Positions 10,240 to 22,206 are shown, counted from the first letter of the stretch. The stretch: 64,000 nucleotides of DNA from Epiperipatus broadwayi (GCA_028023455.1 JAQFVV010000030.1:7212501-7276500), one strand, 5' to 3'. Translations and numbers: made by a program. The notes: a model not told the origin generated them from the letters alone.

Positions 10240-12930
10240 TCACAATAATATAGCTTCACATGATCAGCACTGAATGGCACTACTGTATGGAAAGTTTTGT
10301 TTCTATTTTAATACAATAGTTTATTACTATTTTAAACACTTAGTTCCCTATGAAGAGGAAAAGACAAAATATATATGTAAAATACATTGATATAAGTCAT
10401 AATATCTCAAATATACACAGGTAGATACAACTAGGATCTTAATATTAGTTGTTCATAACAACTATATATCTGTCTGTATTTGACTGCATTCATAAATAGA
10501 TAGGCCATAAAATATGTCAAGACCCTATTAAGTAAGAACTGATCATTATATGCCAGATTTTTAACCAACTTATGGAATATCAAAATATAAATAAACAAAG
10601 GGCATGAAAATAATTATCTTTAACAAAAAAGCAGGAATGAAAATCTATGACCATACATATCCTTATCAATACAAGTAAGTAGAAATTTCACACCTGCATT
10701 TTTATATTTGAAACTGAATAATATACACATAATAGAACCCTTATTTTAAACTTGAAATAATTTAACTTCTTCATTTGTCACTACTATTGATTTTATAAAA
10801 AATATATTAGATTCACACACATCTCTCTCAACATCTTCACAAATAAAGATCAAATAAACCCATGCATTTAAAGTAATTTAATTGTATTATCATTTTATAA
10901 CAAAATTTTATAAAGTTATATCAAGTATTTAACACTAACTCATCCAACACGTATAAAATGAAGTTTAAAAATCATTTAAATTTAGCTCATTCATATTGTC
11001 AAATGATTCATTCAATTTTGTCTTACTTTCATTAAATTGAACAAAAATTTATAATATTCAAAGTAAAATTGTTTGTATATATATATATTTTTTTCTAAAT
11101 TGAGTTCTAATAATCCCTTTACTTGAATGGTAAAGAATTTATTCTTTTAATTATCAACACCCAAATATTTAAATCATTTATCTTTACTATATATAAACAC
11201 TACTTACAAAACACTTTAAAATGTATAATAAATAATATATTTATAATGTTTTTATAATACATTAAATATCAGCCTTTTACAGCTGTTGTACATGCGCTTT
11301 TACGAGTGTTAAAAGGCTGATATTTAATATATTACAATTATAAACATCGCGCTATATAAATAGTTGCTTATTTAAATGTTTTTATAGCAAACGTTTTTGC
11401 TTAAGTTTCATATAGTTTATATTAAAGTTTACATTCAAAATTTACCAGCAACTTACTACTAATATATATATGTCTTTGGTGTGACATTCATTTTTATTTT
11501 AAATAAGCTTGTTATAAAATATTTCTGAATTATTTGTTTTAGAACTCTAGTATTTATATCATGTTGTTGATTGTAAATTCTTTATTCATTTATTAAATTA
11601 TTTGAAATAGACTATAACACAGATTTAATACTGACAATCGCTTTTGAACGTAATTTCTTGATCTATTTGTTAAGTTATTGTAAAGGGTGAGAATTCATAA
11701 TATTTTACCTCTAAGCTATTCTGGAGACGTACTGTAAAATCGGTTCATATATCCAGGCAGAGATCTCACATTTTAAGCTATTACTACAATAAAAATCACG
11801 CAAAACATTTTAGTTATAGTTATTTTCTAAAACAATTACAGATGTTTCAATCCCATCAATTTTTAGAATACACTGATGATAAATTCCCTAGATGCAGTTT
11901 TATATCATTTACTTTTAAAAATAATGTCAGTGTGAATATATAAATTAACAATCTTTTATCAAGTGTCTCATAAGTTTAACATGAGTCAAACAGTGTTATT
12001 AATATCTTTTTAAAGCGCATGTGCATTAGCGTATTGGCTTATTGGTATTACAGTTTATAAAACATCGTGCTATATAAAATAAATGTCTTGTTTACATATA
12101 CAATATTTTAATTAATCTTTAAAATTTATTTTTATTATTAACGTACACGCATATGCATATATACATGCACACAACATATGCCTATGTGTTAGTGTTATGA
12201 GTCGTTCGCTTCTTAAAATGTAGGTGTTTGGTTTTTTAGTATTATCCTTTCCTTGCTTTATTTAGCACGTTTTCAAAAAATAAATATCTATGTTTTACTA
12301 TACCCTAATCTCTGTTATGAAATGATGATTGACTATAATTAGGTGAAATAATTACTTCATTTCAATTTATGATATCGCCAAGAGTATAAGTAAAATTACA
12401 TCATGAACAATATTTTAATAAAAGCTAAAGTTAAACAAAAGTAACTGGTCATTATTCGTACTTATTGTCAAGTAATGAAACATTCTAAAATAAGATAAAA
12501 AACACAAAGGTTTTGCCAATTGCTAACTATTGAGGACTGAATAATTTTTTATTAGATTTATGAATAATTAGCTATCCATTTTCGGATTAATATTAAATGG
12601 TAGAGCTGTATTGGACATTTTTCAAAAATAATAATAAATATTACTGTTTATTAAAATATACACGTTCATTACATCATTAATCTAAATACAGGTCAAAATA
12701 TATTTACATAAATACAAATGTGCACATGTACAGTAAGAAATGCATTAAGAAAAACCATGAAATTATACAATATTTAGTGATAATGCAAGATTTTTAAAAA
12801 TCAATCTCTTTAGGGAAAAAGTAAAACACTTGTATGTCATAAAATGAAAAAATAATATTCACTAAAATTTTCGTTAAGTTTCAAGTTTTTCTATTTGCAG
12901 TCAGCATCACTAAATGGCGGTATGTTTTTG
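10240..12930. other. CRISP-like gene intron; one palindrome, otherwise AT-rich
   Basis: No exon-like frame. At 11261-11335 there is a hairpin whose arms contain attaaatatcagcctttta, separated by about 30 bases. A fragment with actgtatggaaagttttg near 10283 is the end of a family A repeat. Confidence 0.6.
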
Positions 12931-12934
12931 CCAT

Positions 12935-13442
12935 AAATCAGGAGCGGGTAATTGTTTTAGCTTGGGGGATGCATAGGTTGGCGGAGGGCCACATCGGGGG
13001 GCCATTTTGTGGAAGCGAAGATTAGCAGCGGGCTGCACCTTTTTTTCACGACCCAATAAACACACTGCTTTATGTCCTGTATTACCAAAGAAATATTTGT
13101 TTGTCTATTCTTCATTTAACACATGACGTTCATTACCGATTTTATATTTTTTCGGAGGGTTCATGGTGTCACTAAAGTTAGAAATGTATACATTTGCTAA
13201 TGCATAATGCAAAGACAAAATTGAAATTAACCAGATCAACTGGAAAAGCACTGCAGATCATATCTACACCCGGCATGGGTATTGATGTGGCCATCCTAGT
13301 GGAAAATATGAGATGAATATTCGGTTATGCAGCAGGAAGGAAATCTCAGTCCAAGGCTGATTTTCCTGATTGTCTCGGTGGGCCACATAAAAACTCTTAG
13401 CGGGTTGCATGTGGCCCTCAGGCCACTATTTGCCCATCCCTC
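12935..13442. repeat. Two GC-rich fragments resembling non-autonomous hAT repeats
   Basis: At about 12950-13080 (plus) and 13330-13442 (minus) there are segments such as ggatgggcaaatagtggcct (minus) and gagggccacatcgggg. Widespread hAT-type repeats in animals share a gggtgggcaaa...ggcccg...ggccacatg pattern. No clear terminal repeats or 8-bp duplications were identified. Confidence 0.35.
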
Positions 13443-13785
13443 CATAAATAGATTTAATTTCTTGTGGATTGAATATTACTTATATTTACAGATGATATTT
13501 GTAATTTTGATTTCTTATGCATTTGACTTTAGCCTTATTACTAAAATGTTATTACTTTTCATAATTTTAATTAATATAATTCTTGCCATAAATTTGATTT
13601 AATATTTTAAAGATGGTTAAACCATTAAGCATCACATGATCACATTTCCTATACTAGCACATTAATTGTTGATAAACAGAGCAAAACTCTCCATACAGTA
13701 TTTCCACCTGTGCTAAACAGAGTAATCAATGGATGCCAGAAGGGTTGTGCATAAAATCCCTATCTTAATGCCTACTCATCCAATA

Positions 13786-13827
13786 TCCCTGGACTAGTTT
13801 CTGGCTTGTGACCTTCACCAGTGAGGA
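13786..13827 (-). ncRNA. Hammerhead-like motif A3 (inverted unit)
   Basis: Stem I UCCUCA against CAGGGA, core CUGGUGA (A to G at the fourth core base), stem II AGGUCACAAGCCA, GAAA, stem III ACUAGU, C at the cleavage position. The core change should abolish cleavage. Confidence 0.55.
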
Positions 13828-14309
13828 GCTTTGGATCTGAGAGCATTGCATCTAGATCTTAGGATCTAATGCAACCCTCTAGCAACCACCTTTTACCTCT
13901 AATTAACTACAAAAACTATGAGAATGAAATTGAAAACACAAAAATATTTTCAATCTAAGCTCAGTAGCTTATATAGTCATACTGTATGGAGAATTTTGCT
14001 CTGTTTATCAACAATTAATGCGCTAGTATAGAAAATGTGATCATGTGATGCTTAATGGCTTAACACCAATCCTGCCTAATAGGATAGTGGTGGCTATGAT
14101 GTAAAAGAGCCAAAGACACCAAAATATATGGGTGCTGAACTGAGTTCAGACCCATATGACTATATAAGCTACTGAGCTTAGATTGAAAATATTTTTTGTG
14201 TTTTCAATTTCATTCTCATAGTTTTGTAGTTAAGTAGAGATAAAAGGTGTTTGCTAGAGGGTTGCATTAGATCCTAAGATCTAGATGCAGTGCTCTCAGA
14301 TCCAAAAGC

Positions 14310-14351
14310 TCCTCACTGACGAAGGCCACAAGCCAGAAACTAGTCTGGGGA
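14310..14351 (+). ncRNA. Type I hammerhead-like motif A1, intact core
   Basis: Stem I UCCUCA/UGGGGA (six pairs, one G-U), core CUGACGA (14316-14322), stem II A-GGC-CACAA-GCC-A, GAAA (14336-14339), stem III ACUAGU, C at 14345 as predicted cleavage position. All core bases match the hammerhead consensus. The A.A opposition beside the core is the weakest point. Confidence 0.65.
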
Positions 14352-14766
14352 TATTGGATGAGTAGGCATTAGATAGGGATTTTATGCACAAGCCTTCTGG
14401 CATCCATTGATTACTCTGTTTAGCACAGGTGGCAATACTGTATGGAGAGTTTTGCTCTGTTTATCAACAATTAATGTGCTAGTATAGGAAATGTGATCAT
14501 GTGATGCTTAATGGTTTAACACCAATCCTGCCTAATAGGATAGTGGTGGCTATGGTGTAAAAGAGCCAAAGACACCAAAATGTATGGGTGCTGAACTGAG
14601 TTCAGACCCATATGACTATATAAGCTACTGAGCTTAGATTGAAAATATTTTTTTGTGTTTTCAATTTCATTCTCATAGTTTTGTAGTTAAGTAGAGATAA
14701 AAGGTGGTTGCTAGAGGGTTGCATTAGATCCTAAGATCTAGATGCAGTGCTCTCAGATCCAAAAGC

Positions 14767-14808
14767 TCCTCACTGACGAAGGCCACAAGCCAGAAACTAG
14801 TCTGGGGA
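14767..14808 (+). ncRNA. Type I hammerhead-like motif A2, intact core
   Basis: Identical to A1, 457 bases downstream, with predicted cleavage after C14802. Cleavage at A1 and A2 would release one unit-length RNA of about 457 bases, the expected substrate for circularisation. Confidence 0.65.
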
Positions 14809-15632
14809 TATTGGATGAGTAGGCATTAGATAGGGATTTTATGCACAAGTCTTCTGGCATCCATTGATTACTCTGTTTAGCACAGGTAGCAATACTGTAT
14901 GAAGAGTTTTGCTCTGTTTATTTTAAAGATGGCTTATTACATATATTTATTTCATGATTGCTTTGTGTAATTATTTTTTTTAAGGAATTTATATTTGGTG
15001 CCAAAATTTCTATTTCTTTTTATGTAATTTAAATATATTATTTTATTTAATACAGTTCTTGCCTAACATTTTCATCTTTCATTTCTTATCAGACATATTA
15101 CATTTTACATTGTTATGTTTGCAAAACGTTACTTATATTCATTCTGTAGTGATTTGGTTATTTGACTAACCTATGTTGTCTATTTATGCGTTATTACTAA
15201 CAAGTTGTTTGTATTTGAAAAGTTTACGTAAAGTTTAAAATTTTCTAGACATTCAACATTTAATAATAGTTGATGGAAATAATCCAACATATTATCATAT
15301 CTGATTTGGTTATTGTTTGTATTTTTTATGTTTTTGTTTGAAATTTATAGATAGTTTTTTTGATCATTGACATGTACCTATCTGATGTATATATAATAGG
15401 TTCTAAGATAACCACTACCTCTTTCACTGTTTTACTTTAGAAGGATGTAAGAGATTTGCCTTGCAGTAGACTTTTTAAAATCTGATTAACCTTTATCTAT
15501 ATATAAATAATATAAAATAATACAGCAAAAGTTAAAAAAAGAATTAGATGTTATTATGATTAAAATATGTCCCAATATTAAATTAGATCAAAATGATATA
15601 TAAATCCTGTCTTTTTTAAAACCTAGAATTAT

Positions 15633-16033
15633 TTATAATTGTTAATAAAGAAGAATATATAAATTAATATTAAAGTTTATTGGCTTAACGTTTTCGAGGA
15701 TCCATGCCTCATATTCATAGCCTTCATAAAATGTATAGTAAAATATATGCAAATATTCAAATAAGCTAGTATTATGTAGCCCATTTCTTCGAGATTTCAA
15801 AGCAAGGGTCTTTCCTATTAATAGCATGGATGTTTCCATTAATGTAAAATTCCTCCTTTATTTTTCCTTTGTGATCGTTTGATTCTGAGCACAATATTAT
15901 GGGATTGGCAGGTGTGAAGTTGTGTCCAGATTGTTTAGCATGCTCCAAAAATACGGAGGTTGTGTTGTTGTTCCTCTGAGCTATGTAACGTTTAATATTA
16001 ATTTATATATTCTTCTTTATTAACAATTATAAA
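15633..16033 (-). mobile_element. PLE remnant (GIY-YIG C-terminus) between 42-bp inverted repeats
   Basis: The ends (about 15634-15675 and 15989-16032) are inverted copies containing ttaataaagaagaatatata. Inside, on the minus strand, the sequence reads TTSVFLEHAKQSGHNF, then ILCSESND, KIKEEFYINGN and AINR...ISKKW before a stop at about 15770. This H-A-K-x-x-G-H-x-F...E.N..K.KI.E...I.......NR pattern is the C-terminal half of the GIY-YIG nuclease domain of Penelope-like elements. The copy is 5'-truncated and non-functional. It lies in the CRISP-like gene intron, about 70 bases from exon 16104-16192. Its 3' end has a hammerhead-like junction. Confidence 0.65.
15682..15722 (-). ncRNA. Hammerhead-like three-way junction F at PLE 3' end
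   Basis: Stem I GGCU/AGCC, eight-base junction AUGAAUAU, stem II GAGG-CAUGGAU-CCUC, GAAA, stem III AACGUU, A at the cleavage position. All stems pair perfectly and GAAA is kept, but the CUGANGA segment is replaced by AUGAAUAU, as in the other PLE copy at 6.8 kb. It is either a variant or a decayed hammerhead. Confidence 0.45.
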
Positions 16034-16103
16034 TAAGGGTTTTTGTTACATAATATTGAAAAGTAAAACTATATTTAAACCTAAAATTAAAAGTTTTACT
16101 TAC

Positions 16104-16192
16104 TGCATAATTTATTTTCACAGTGACCTTTGCAGTCTTCACAAGGTTTCCCTTTTTTAAACGGTCTGATTGCATGAGTTTTTAAATTTCCA
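16104..16192 (-). CDS. CRISP-like gene, hinge exon
   Basis: Acceptor tgttttag ends at 16193 and donor GTAAGT starts at 16103. The exon completes a split Gly codon (GG|T), adds 29 residues and leaves one base that pairs in phase with the last exon. It carries the GN of the CAP2 signature, then KKGKPCEDCKGHCENKLC: four cysteines in the C-x2-C-x3-C-x4-C hinge pattern between the CAP domain and the C-terminal module of CRISPs. Phases at both ends fit their neighbours exactly, which is strong evidence for the gene model. Confidence 0.92.
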
Positions 16193-16892
16193 CTAAAACA
16201 TTCAACACAAATTATTAATAATGTTTTTTCTAAATAATAGTATATATTTAAAACATGTTTTACAGTATAAAATTATTATGAAAGATTTATATGATTTCCT
16301 AATCGTCTTATACATATAGCATAAAAGATGCTAAATTAGCAGAAACAATATTTATAGTTAGATGTGTTGAATAATTAACTGATACAATATCTGAAAGAAA
16401 AGTACATGACTAGACTATAATAGCCTTTTTTTCATCAGATCAGAAAGAAGAATTCCAGTTTTATGTAAAATTTTATCAAGAATGCTTTTTCATAAAAGTT
16501 TTACTATCTGATGTGGTTAATCTGAGAATTTAAATCAATGTAATTACTGAAACCATTTATGGATTCATCTTTAAACTACATTCTATGATTGTGCAATATA
16601 AAATCAAACCAAAACATATATAATACAGAACAAAAATAAATATCCATAAATATTCAATTGTGATATTAAAAAAGTAGGTGTGTGAATAACCAATGGAAAA
16701 TTTGTGATCCAAAAACATAAATAAATTCAAGCTAAATAAAAGAAAACACTATATAATGCAAGCAAGCACTAAAAAATAAATACTTTGAATATAAGATTTC
16801 AGGGGAAAAAAGTAGAATAATAAAGATTTTGTTTAAAATTATAACGTTTATTATTAATACAAGTTTTTGATAAATTTATAATTTCCTTTACT

Positions 16893-16983
16893 AATTCTAA
16901 GGCAGTATGTAATTTGCTTAAACTGAATATTTTTTTATATAAGAAAGATTAAGTATAAGCAAATTACATACTGCCTTAGAATT
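16893..16983. repeat. Palindrome, arms ~27 bp
   Basis: attctaaggcagtatgtaat (left) is inverted at the right end, with a ~36-bp spacer. It lies in the CRISP-like gene intron. Confidence 0.8.
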
Positions 16984-17109
16984 ACATATTGATTGAGAAA
17001 CAGATTACATCTTAGTATAAACACAGTCCACCCATCTCCTATTAATATATATGGATATATAATGATATGATAATATGAGGGATTAGATTGATGTAATGTC
17101 TACATGGGT

Positions 17110-17420
17110 ATGACTATAATATCAAATCCAATAAAAGTATTGAGCATTCCATCTTCAGTTTTTTAATAAAATGGATAATTGAGTAGTTGGAAGAATGAGA
17201 ACATTGAAACCTTTCCATTAGGCTTTGAAGAATATAAACTGAGGACATTATATACATGTGTGGTAGATTATAATCTGGCCCAACTGATGAGTGCTGGTTC
17301 TGCAAAAAATACATATATTGTAGATAGTGTATCTTTTTCACATGTGTGTGGTTATGTATATTAGTTGCTTGAGATGAAATGGAGAATAAATAAACTGAAA
17401 AATCCTGAATTCAAACCTCT
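17110..17420 (+). repeat. Family B repeat copy
   Basis: Shares order and sequence with the copies at 22.1-22.4, 24.6-25.0, 38.4-38.7 and 44.3-44.7 kb (gagcattccatc, ctggcccaactgatgagtgc, gtgtggttatgtat). It contains a hammerhead-like motif. Confidence 0.65.
17279..17322 (+). ncRNA. Hammerhead-like motif B6 (decayed)
   Basis: Core CUGAUGA is intact and stem III AUA-CA-UAU pairs. GAAA has become AAAA, stem II is partly unpaired (GUGCUGGUUCUGCAA) and stem I (CCCAA against UUGUA) is weak. Confidence 0.4.
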
Positions 17421-17889
17421 AATTACATACATTATGTAACTAACATGATTTTTGTGATGAATTCTCCCATACAGGATATATTAACAGGCAAAATACTGGA
17501 GTTGGGTGAAGTTATCAGAGAGTGAAATAACAATATAAAATAGAAAAAAACATCATTATACAAAGTATCTTGTAATGTGAAAATAAAAGCAAGTTTAAAA
17601 ACCTTTCTTGTAGAAACACTCATTTTATTAAGATCATCCACTCCACTAAGATCATTCGGAAGTTAGAAAATGATTCTGGTTGCTAAACATTTATGATTGA
17701 TAAAGTTAAAATTTTCACCCAAACCTATTTATTGTTCAGGCACTGGTGTCAATATGATTATTGCTTTTATGAAAGTTAAAAACAGCATGTTACAGTCATT
17801 TCTTCATTGTGAACATTATTAAAAACAATTAGTTGTAACTTTATAAGTATGAGTGCAATGAGACTAGAATGATAATTTTCTTAATTACA

Positions 17890-18325
17890 TCTATAATATA
17901 AACAATGAGCATTGCCAATTCCTCAGCAAGCTTTGTGATAAATGCTTAGCCAGAGAAAGCATTTAAAATATCTCTGTCAGGAACCCCCCTCCAACACCTG
18001 ACCATGGTTTTGTGCTTTGGCACTCCTCAGTGAGGTGCCAGTTTAGGTTCAGATACCAACCCAAAGCCAGCATTTATCTAAAAGTTATCTATTGAGTTGA
18101 AAATCTGAAATCATCAGACACCTACATGTCTTCAAACCCAGCTATCCAACTCAAATAGCTATATGGGGCTGATAGATCTTCAACCATACCATATATTAGT
18201 AGTCTTAGCAATATAACATCACATAAGACTTAAGGAAGAGACTATAAATAGTCCATGAAAAAACTTAAGCTTAAGAGAATAGGGTCATGTGATCTATGAC
18301 TCTTATATGGACATCTATAATATGT
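17890..18325 (-). repeat. Family C repeat copy
   Basis: Shares tcctcagtgagg, aacccagctatccaactcaa and aatagctatatggggctga-type segments with the 3.6-3.9 and 9.8-10.2 kb copies. Confidence 0.65.
17995..18037 (-). ncRNA. Hammerhead-like motif C4
   Basis: Core CUGAGGA, a perfect four-pair stem II GUGC-CAAA-GCAC directly adjoining it, AAAA in place of GAAA, stem III ACCAUGGU, C at the cleavage position. Stem I pairs only out of register (CACCU with AGGUG). The G-to-A change in GAAA should inactivate it. Confidence 0.5.
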
Positions 18326-19012
18326 TTATTAATATAGCTGTATTATAGATTTTATTACAAAATGGTTGTACAGTCCATTAATACTGAAAATTATCAAATA
18401 AAAAATTGGAAATGTAACGAATTTAAATTCCCATCAATAGATTAATGACTGCATCATAGTGAGAGATGAAAGTAAGATTCTTTGTACCAAATTCGCGAAG
18501 CCAAAATCAAGTAGTGCAACTTGTCTTGAAAATTAGTCACAACTAAATTAACTATTTCTAAATCATGGGAAGAAAAAATATTTTCAATCTGTAGCTTAGT
18601 AAAATTTTCTAATATTTTTGAGTTGACTTTGTGAATCTTTCTGTAATAGCTAATAATGAAGATTCTTGTGTTTACTGAAAGCATTTACAAAATATTTATT
18701 GCAAATGTTAACTATAAATATTGAAAATTAATACCTATTTTTAATTAGCAAATTATAATAAAGTGAAAAATAATACATTTAAAAACTATTATCACTTAAA
18801 ATTTAATCTAGTTACAAGTTTTAAACCTTTTCCTTCATTAGCGAATAGAATACTTAGTGTCACATAATGTAAAACTACTGCTATCAAGTATAAGTACTCT
18901 AAAATATCAAGGTCTAAATTAAATATTATTTGCATTTTTTAAATTATGAATCTATACGAGATGTTATGAAAAAAGTGCACATTATTATGGATCTAGTGTC
19001 TAGTCTTCCTAC

Positions 19013-19057
19013 CCTTTACTGACTTGAGCCAACTAGCTCGAAACCATGGTTTAAAGG
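19013..19057 (+). ncRNA. Hammerhead-like motif E (all stems intact, core variant)
   Basis: Stem I CCUUUA/UAAAGG (six pairs), core CUGACUU, stem II GAGC-CAACUA-GCUC, GAAA, stem III ACC-AU-GGU, U at the cleavage position. Three perfect stems and GAAA support common origin with the other motifs. The last two core bases (GA to UU) differ from consensus. The surrounding sequence has no obvious second copy in the window. Confidence 0.5.
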
Positions 19058-19841
19058 TTGGAGACAATGAAAGAGATATTGAATTCTATCTTTCTCAGCA
19101 TTTATGTAAACAAAGGTTGATAGTTGGCTATTGGTAAAGCTCCATCTAGTGATCATAAAGTGCAAGCTATGAGCAAGTTATGAAATTGATAACTTGTTTT
19201 GTTTATTATAGAGATGTTTAATAAAAAATAAAATGTAGAATATGATAGGTGAATATAGTTATAAAATAATTGAGAAAATTTTACAAACTAGTATATCAGT
19301 AAAGCATATAAAGAAACAAAATTATAATACACACTTTATTGATGACAGCTCGATAAAATTATTCAAAGAATGATTAAAATTAACTAAAACAAAACTAGGT
19401 TTTAAATTAGTAGTCAAGTGAATAAATTTTGTTTAAACAAAACCCAAAATTGCAATAGATTGTGCTATAAGTAAATTCAACAATTTCTATATATTATTCC
19501 ACAATGTTGAAATATTGAACTGTTTAACATTAGAGTAAAAATTTAAATAGCCACAATTCATAAAAAAACAGACGAACAAACATTAACTTTCAGACACATT
19601 CCTTGTCGTCTTCCATCCATACTTGAGGTTTATTGCCTTAGTAAATATTACTTACATATTCAATGTGCTATTCAATGTGCATTAAAGAAATTTATAATTA
19701 CAACTTTAAATTATCATAATAGATTTCTAACTATAAGATCGTTCCATTGACTTGTTGTAAATCGAAAGATTTCGCGAGTACTAATGTATAATAGAAATTG
19801 TGGACTTAATCAGTGAAGTATTGAATAGCTTCACACTCTCA

Positions 19842-19995
19842 GATCTAACCGCTTCAGCTTCACCTATTTAGAAAGTAGGTTGAAGTAAAGAAGAGTTCCC
19901 CTCTTCCATAGCATAAACTTGTGGTTAAAACCTGTAGAGGTCCGTACCTTCGCATTTTCAAGTGCATATTCTTGAGGTTTATCGCCTTAGTAAAT
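19842..19995. repeat. Dispersed repeat F, copy 1
   Basis: Contains agatctaaccgcttcagctt, aaagtaggttgaagtaaaga and cgcattttcaagtgcatatt. A second copy with the same order is at 31797-31965, and a fragment of its end is near 19620-19655. Confidence 0.75.
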
Positions 19996-20489
19996 ATTAC
20001 TGAAATACAGTTTTTGTCTCAAAAATTGATAATTCTATTTGCTCTAGGCTATCATCATCAGATGTTACACTTGATAATTTTTTTGACAAAAATTTTTTTT
20101 GTGATTAACTCGAGGAACTTAATATTGCAATAAAGTGGTTTCCCTGTTAAAAATTTAATCTATTTTACCAATGGCAATCAATGCAGAATAAGAATAATTA
20201 TTTTTATTTTTTCTGCCTCTTAGAATCAAGTAAAATAAAGATTACAATGACTCCAAAGTTTGTAGAAGGCCAGCTCTCTATTAGCATTGAAGATAGTTTT
20301 GTATTATTTTTTAATATTCAGCACATGGATACTTATTGTAAATTTGGAATATTTATTCTGTAGCAACAAATATTTAAATAACCCTTTATAAATTATTGAA
20401 TAATAATTATCTGAGATTAGCTATGAACTGTGAACTCAAAAACATTTCAAAGTAAATCATAAGGAATACGCATGTTAAATTTTTATGAT

Positions 20490-21550
20490 ATGTATTAATA
20501 TCTATCCTTGAATCAGTTTATTATTGACAAGAAGATTTGAATCTGCAATTAAATAACTATAATAATTTTTTTGTAATGGAAGCAAGTTTAGTCATTTTTA
20601 TCAGTCTACACTTTTCTTATTTTTTTTTTTGGTGGAATGTAAATAGTGTGACATGGCTGTATTGACTAATGAGGTGACTTGATGTCACTCTAAATCGGTC
20701 ACTTTTTGTACTACGATTACGATTTTGAGGTCATTTTTTAGAACAAAAAAAGTTCTGTAAGATGCTGCCCTCTCTTGAATTATTTTAAAGTAAAAAATCA
20801 ATAAAAATGACCAAATATGTCAAACAATACCAAAGCACCACCTTCTCTTCGATCTTATTGGCTGTTTAAATTTTGACAACAAAGAAAATGGCTGAAAAAA
20901 GTAAAAAGTTATGAGCAGTTTTTGTTTTATTTCGAAAATGATAAATGAATGTTTTAGACTATTTTAACAGTATTTTTTGATGAATTATAAAATATTTTGA
21001 TAAAATAGGGCTAAAAATACAATTATTTTAGAAATATAGTTAAGATTTTAGCAAGAATTATTTATTTATTGCAAAGTGGGAAGAAATCATGATGTAGGCA
21101 AATCTTTTTGGTTGGCGATTGCCGTTCCTTTAATTTCAGCCGCTATCGAATATTTTTCAAATTATAAATCAAAATTTATTTTTGAAAGAACTTTCATTTA
21201 CTTTCATAATCTGACAAATTATTAATATACTTATTTACAAATGAAAATAAAGTGATTATAATATTAAAAGGTGAATCTATTTTGACAATTGACTTTGTTA
21301 AAGTTTGTGAATTGGCCAATTAAAAGTTTTGATTTTTACGTCGCACGACTAATAATATAATTAGCGATTGAAAGGTTAATATCTATCCTTGAATCAGTTT
21401 ATTATTGACAAGAAGATTTGAATCTGCAATTAAATAACTATAATATTTTTTTTGTAATGGAAGCAAGTTTAGTCATTTTTTATCAGTCTACACTTTTCTT
21501 ATTTTTTTTTTTGTGGAATGTAAACAGTGTGACACTGCTGTATTCACTAA
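20490..21550. repeat. ~175-bp direct repeats flanking a ~710-bp insert
   Basis: About 20490-20665 and 21378-21550 are nearly identical and in the same orientation (both contain atctatccttgaatcagttt and aatggaagcaagtttagtca). The insert contains a palindromic tgaggtgacttgatgtcact. The layout resembles short LTRs or unequal duplication around an insertion; no coding remnant supports an LTR element. Confidence 0.7.
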
Positions 21551-22206
21551 AAATAATCCAATTGATGACTTTTAATATGTAGCCTACATAAAATTTTTTA
21601 ATACAAGTCATAGGTAAGTCTGTAAGCTATTTTTCTTGATTCCAGTTAGATATAAGATACTAATATAAAAATTGTTATAATTGCTGTACTGGTAAAAAGT
21701 TTATTTATCCAAGAATTTTTCAAATGACAATCATAGTATTTGAAAATGTTTACTGGCTAAATCTGATTGGCTTGTAAATTAAAGGACCACTGTGATGAAA
21801 ATAGGTCTTTTATTACTTAGTAGAGAAATTTGTTAATTAGCAGAGTATAGGAATTCCTTGCAAAGGCAAATCATTATTGTTAAGTGTTTTTGCTTCAAAA
21901 TAAGTTAACAATAGAATATTACAATCAAATGATCAATTTATTAACATCAGTATAATTTTCAAATGTTTGCTATTACGAGACTCATTCTCTGCATAAATTA
22001 ACAAGAAAATGGTTTCTAGAATATCACAAGGTAAAAGCAGGATAATCATTTAACACATTCCAGAACGCTTATCAATTTTGGAATTTCGTTTACTTACTCT
22101 AAATAAAGGGAATTTGAACCCAGACTTTCAAGCACCTTTCAACTATCCATACTAACTCATACCACAAATACACATGACCACATATATGTAGAAAAGATAA
22201 ATAATA

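Larger units (their letters stand above)
13603..14932 (+). mobile_element. Family A retrozyme-like insertion: inverted partial unit plus two ~457-bp direct units
   Basis: A 14-bp direct duplication, tattttaaagatgg, occurs at 13603-13616 and 14919-14932, immediately outside the repeat, marking target-site duplication of one insertion. Inside, 13617-13977 is an inverted partial unit. From 13978 the end of a unit is followed by two nearly identical head-to-tail units (ctgtttatcaacaattaatg at 14001 and 14457). Each unit, including the inverted one, has one hammerhead motif in the same place; the motif-to-motif distance is 457 bases. There is no open frame, so the element is non-autonomous. Tandem units each with a hammerhead and a shared target duplication match animal retrozymes; a mixed direct/inverted arrangement is known for PLEs. 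Mobilisation by a PLE is inference. Confidence 0.75.
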
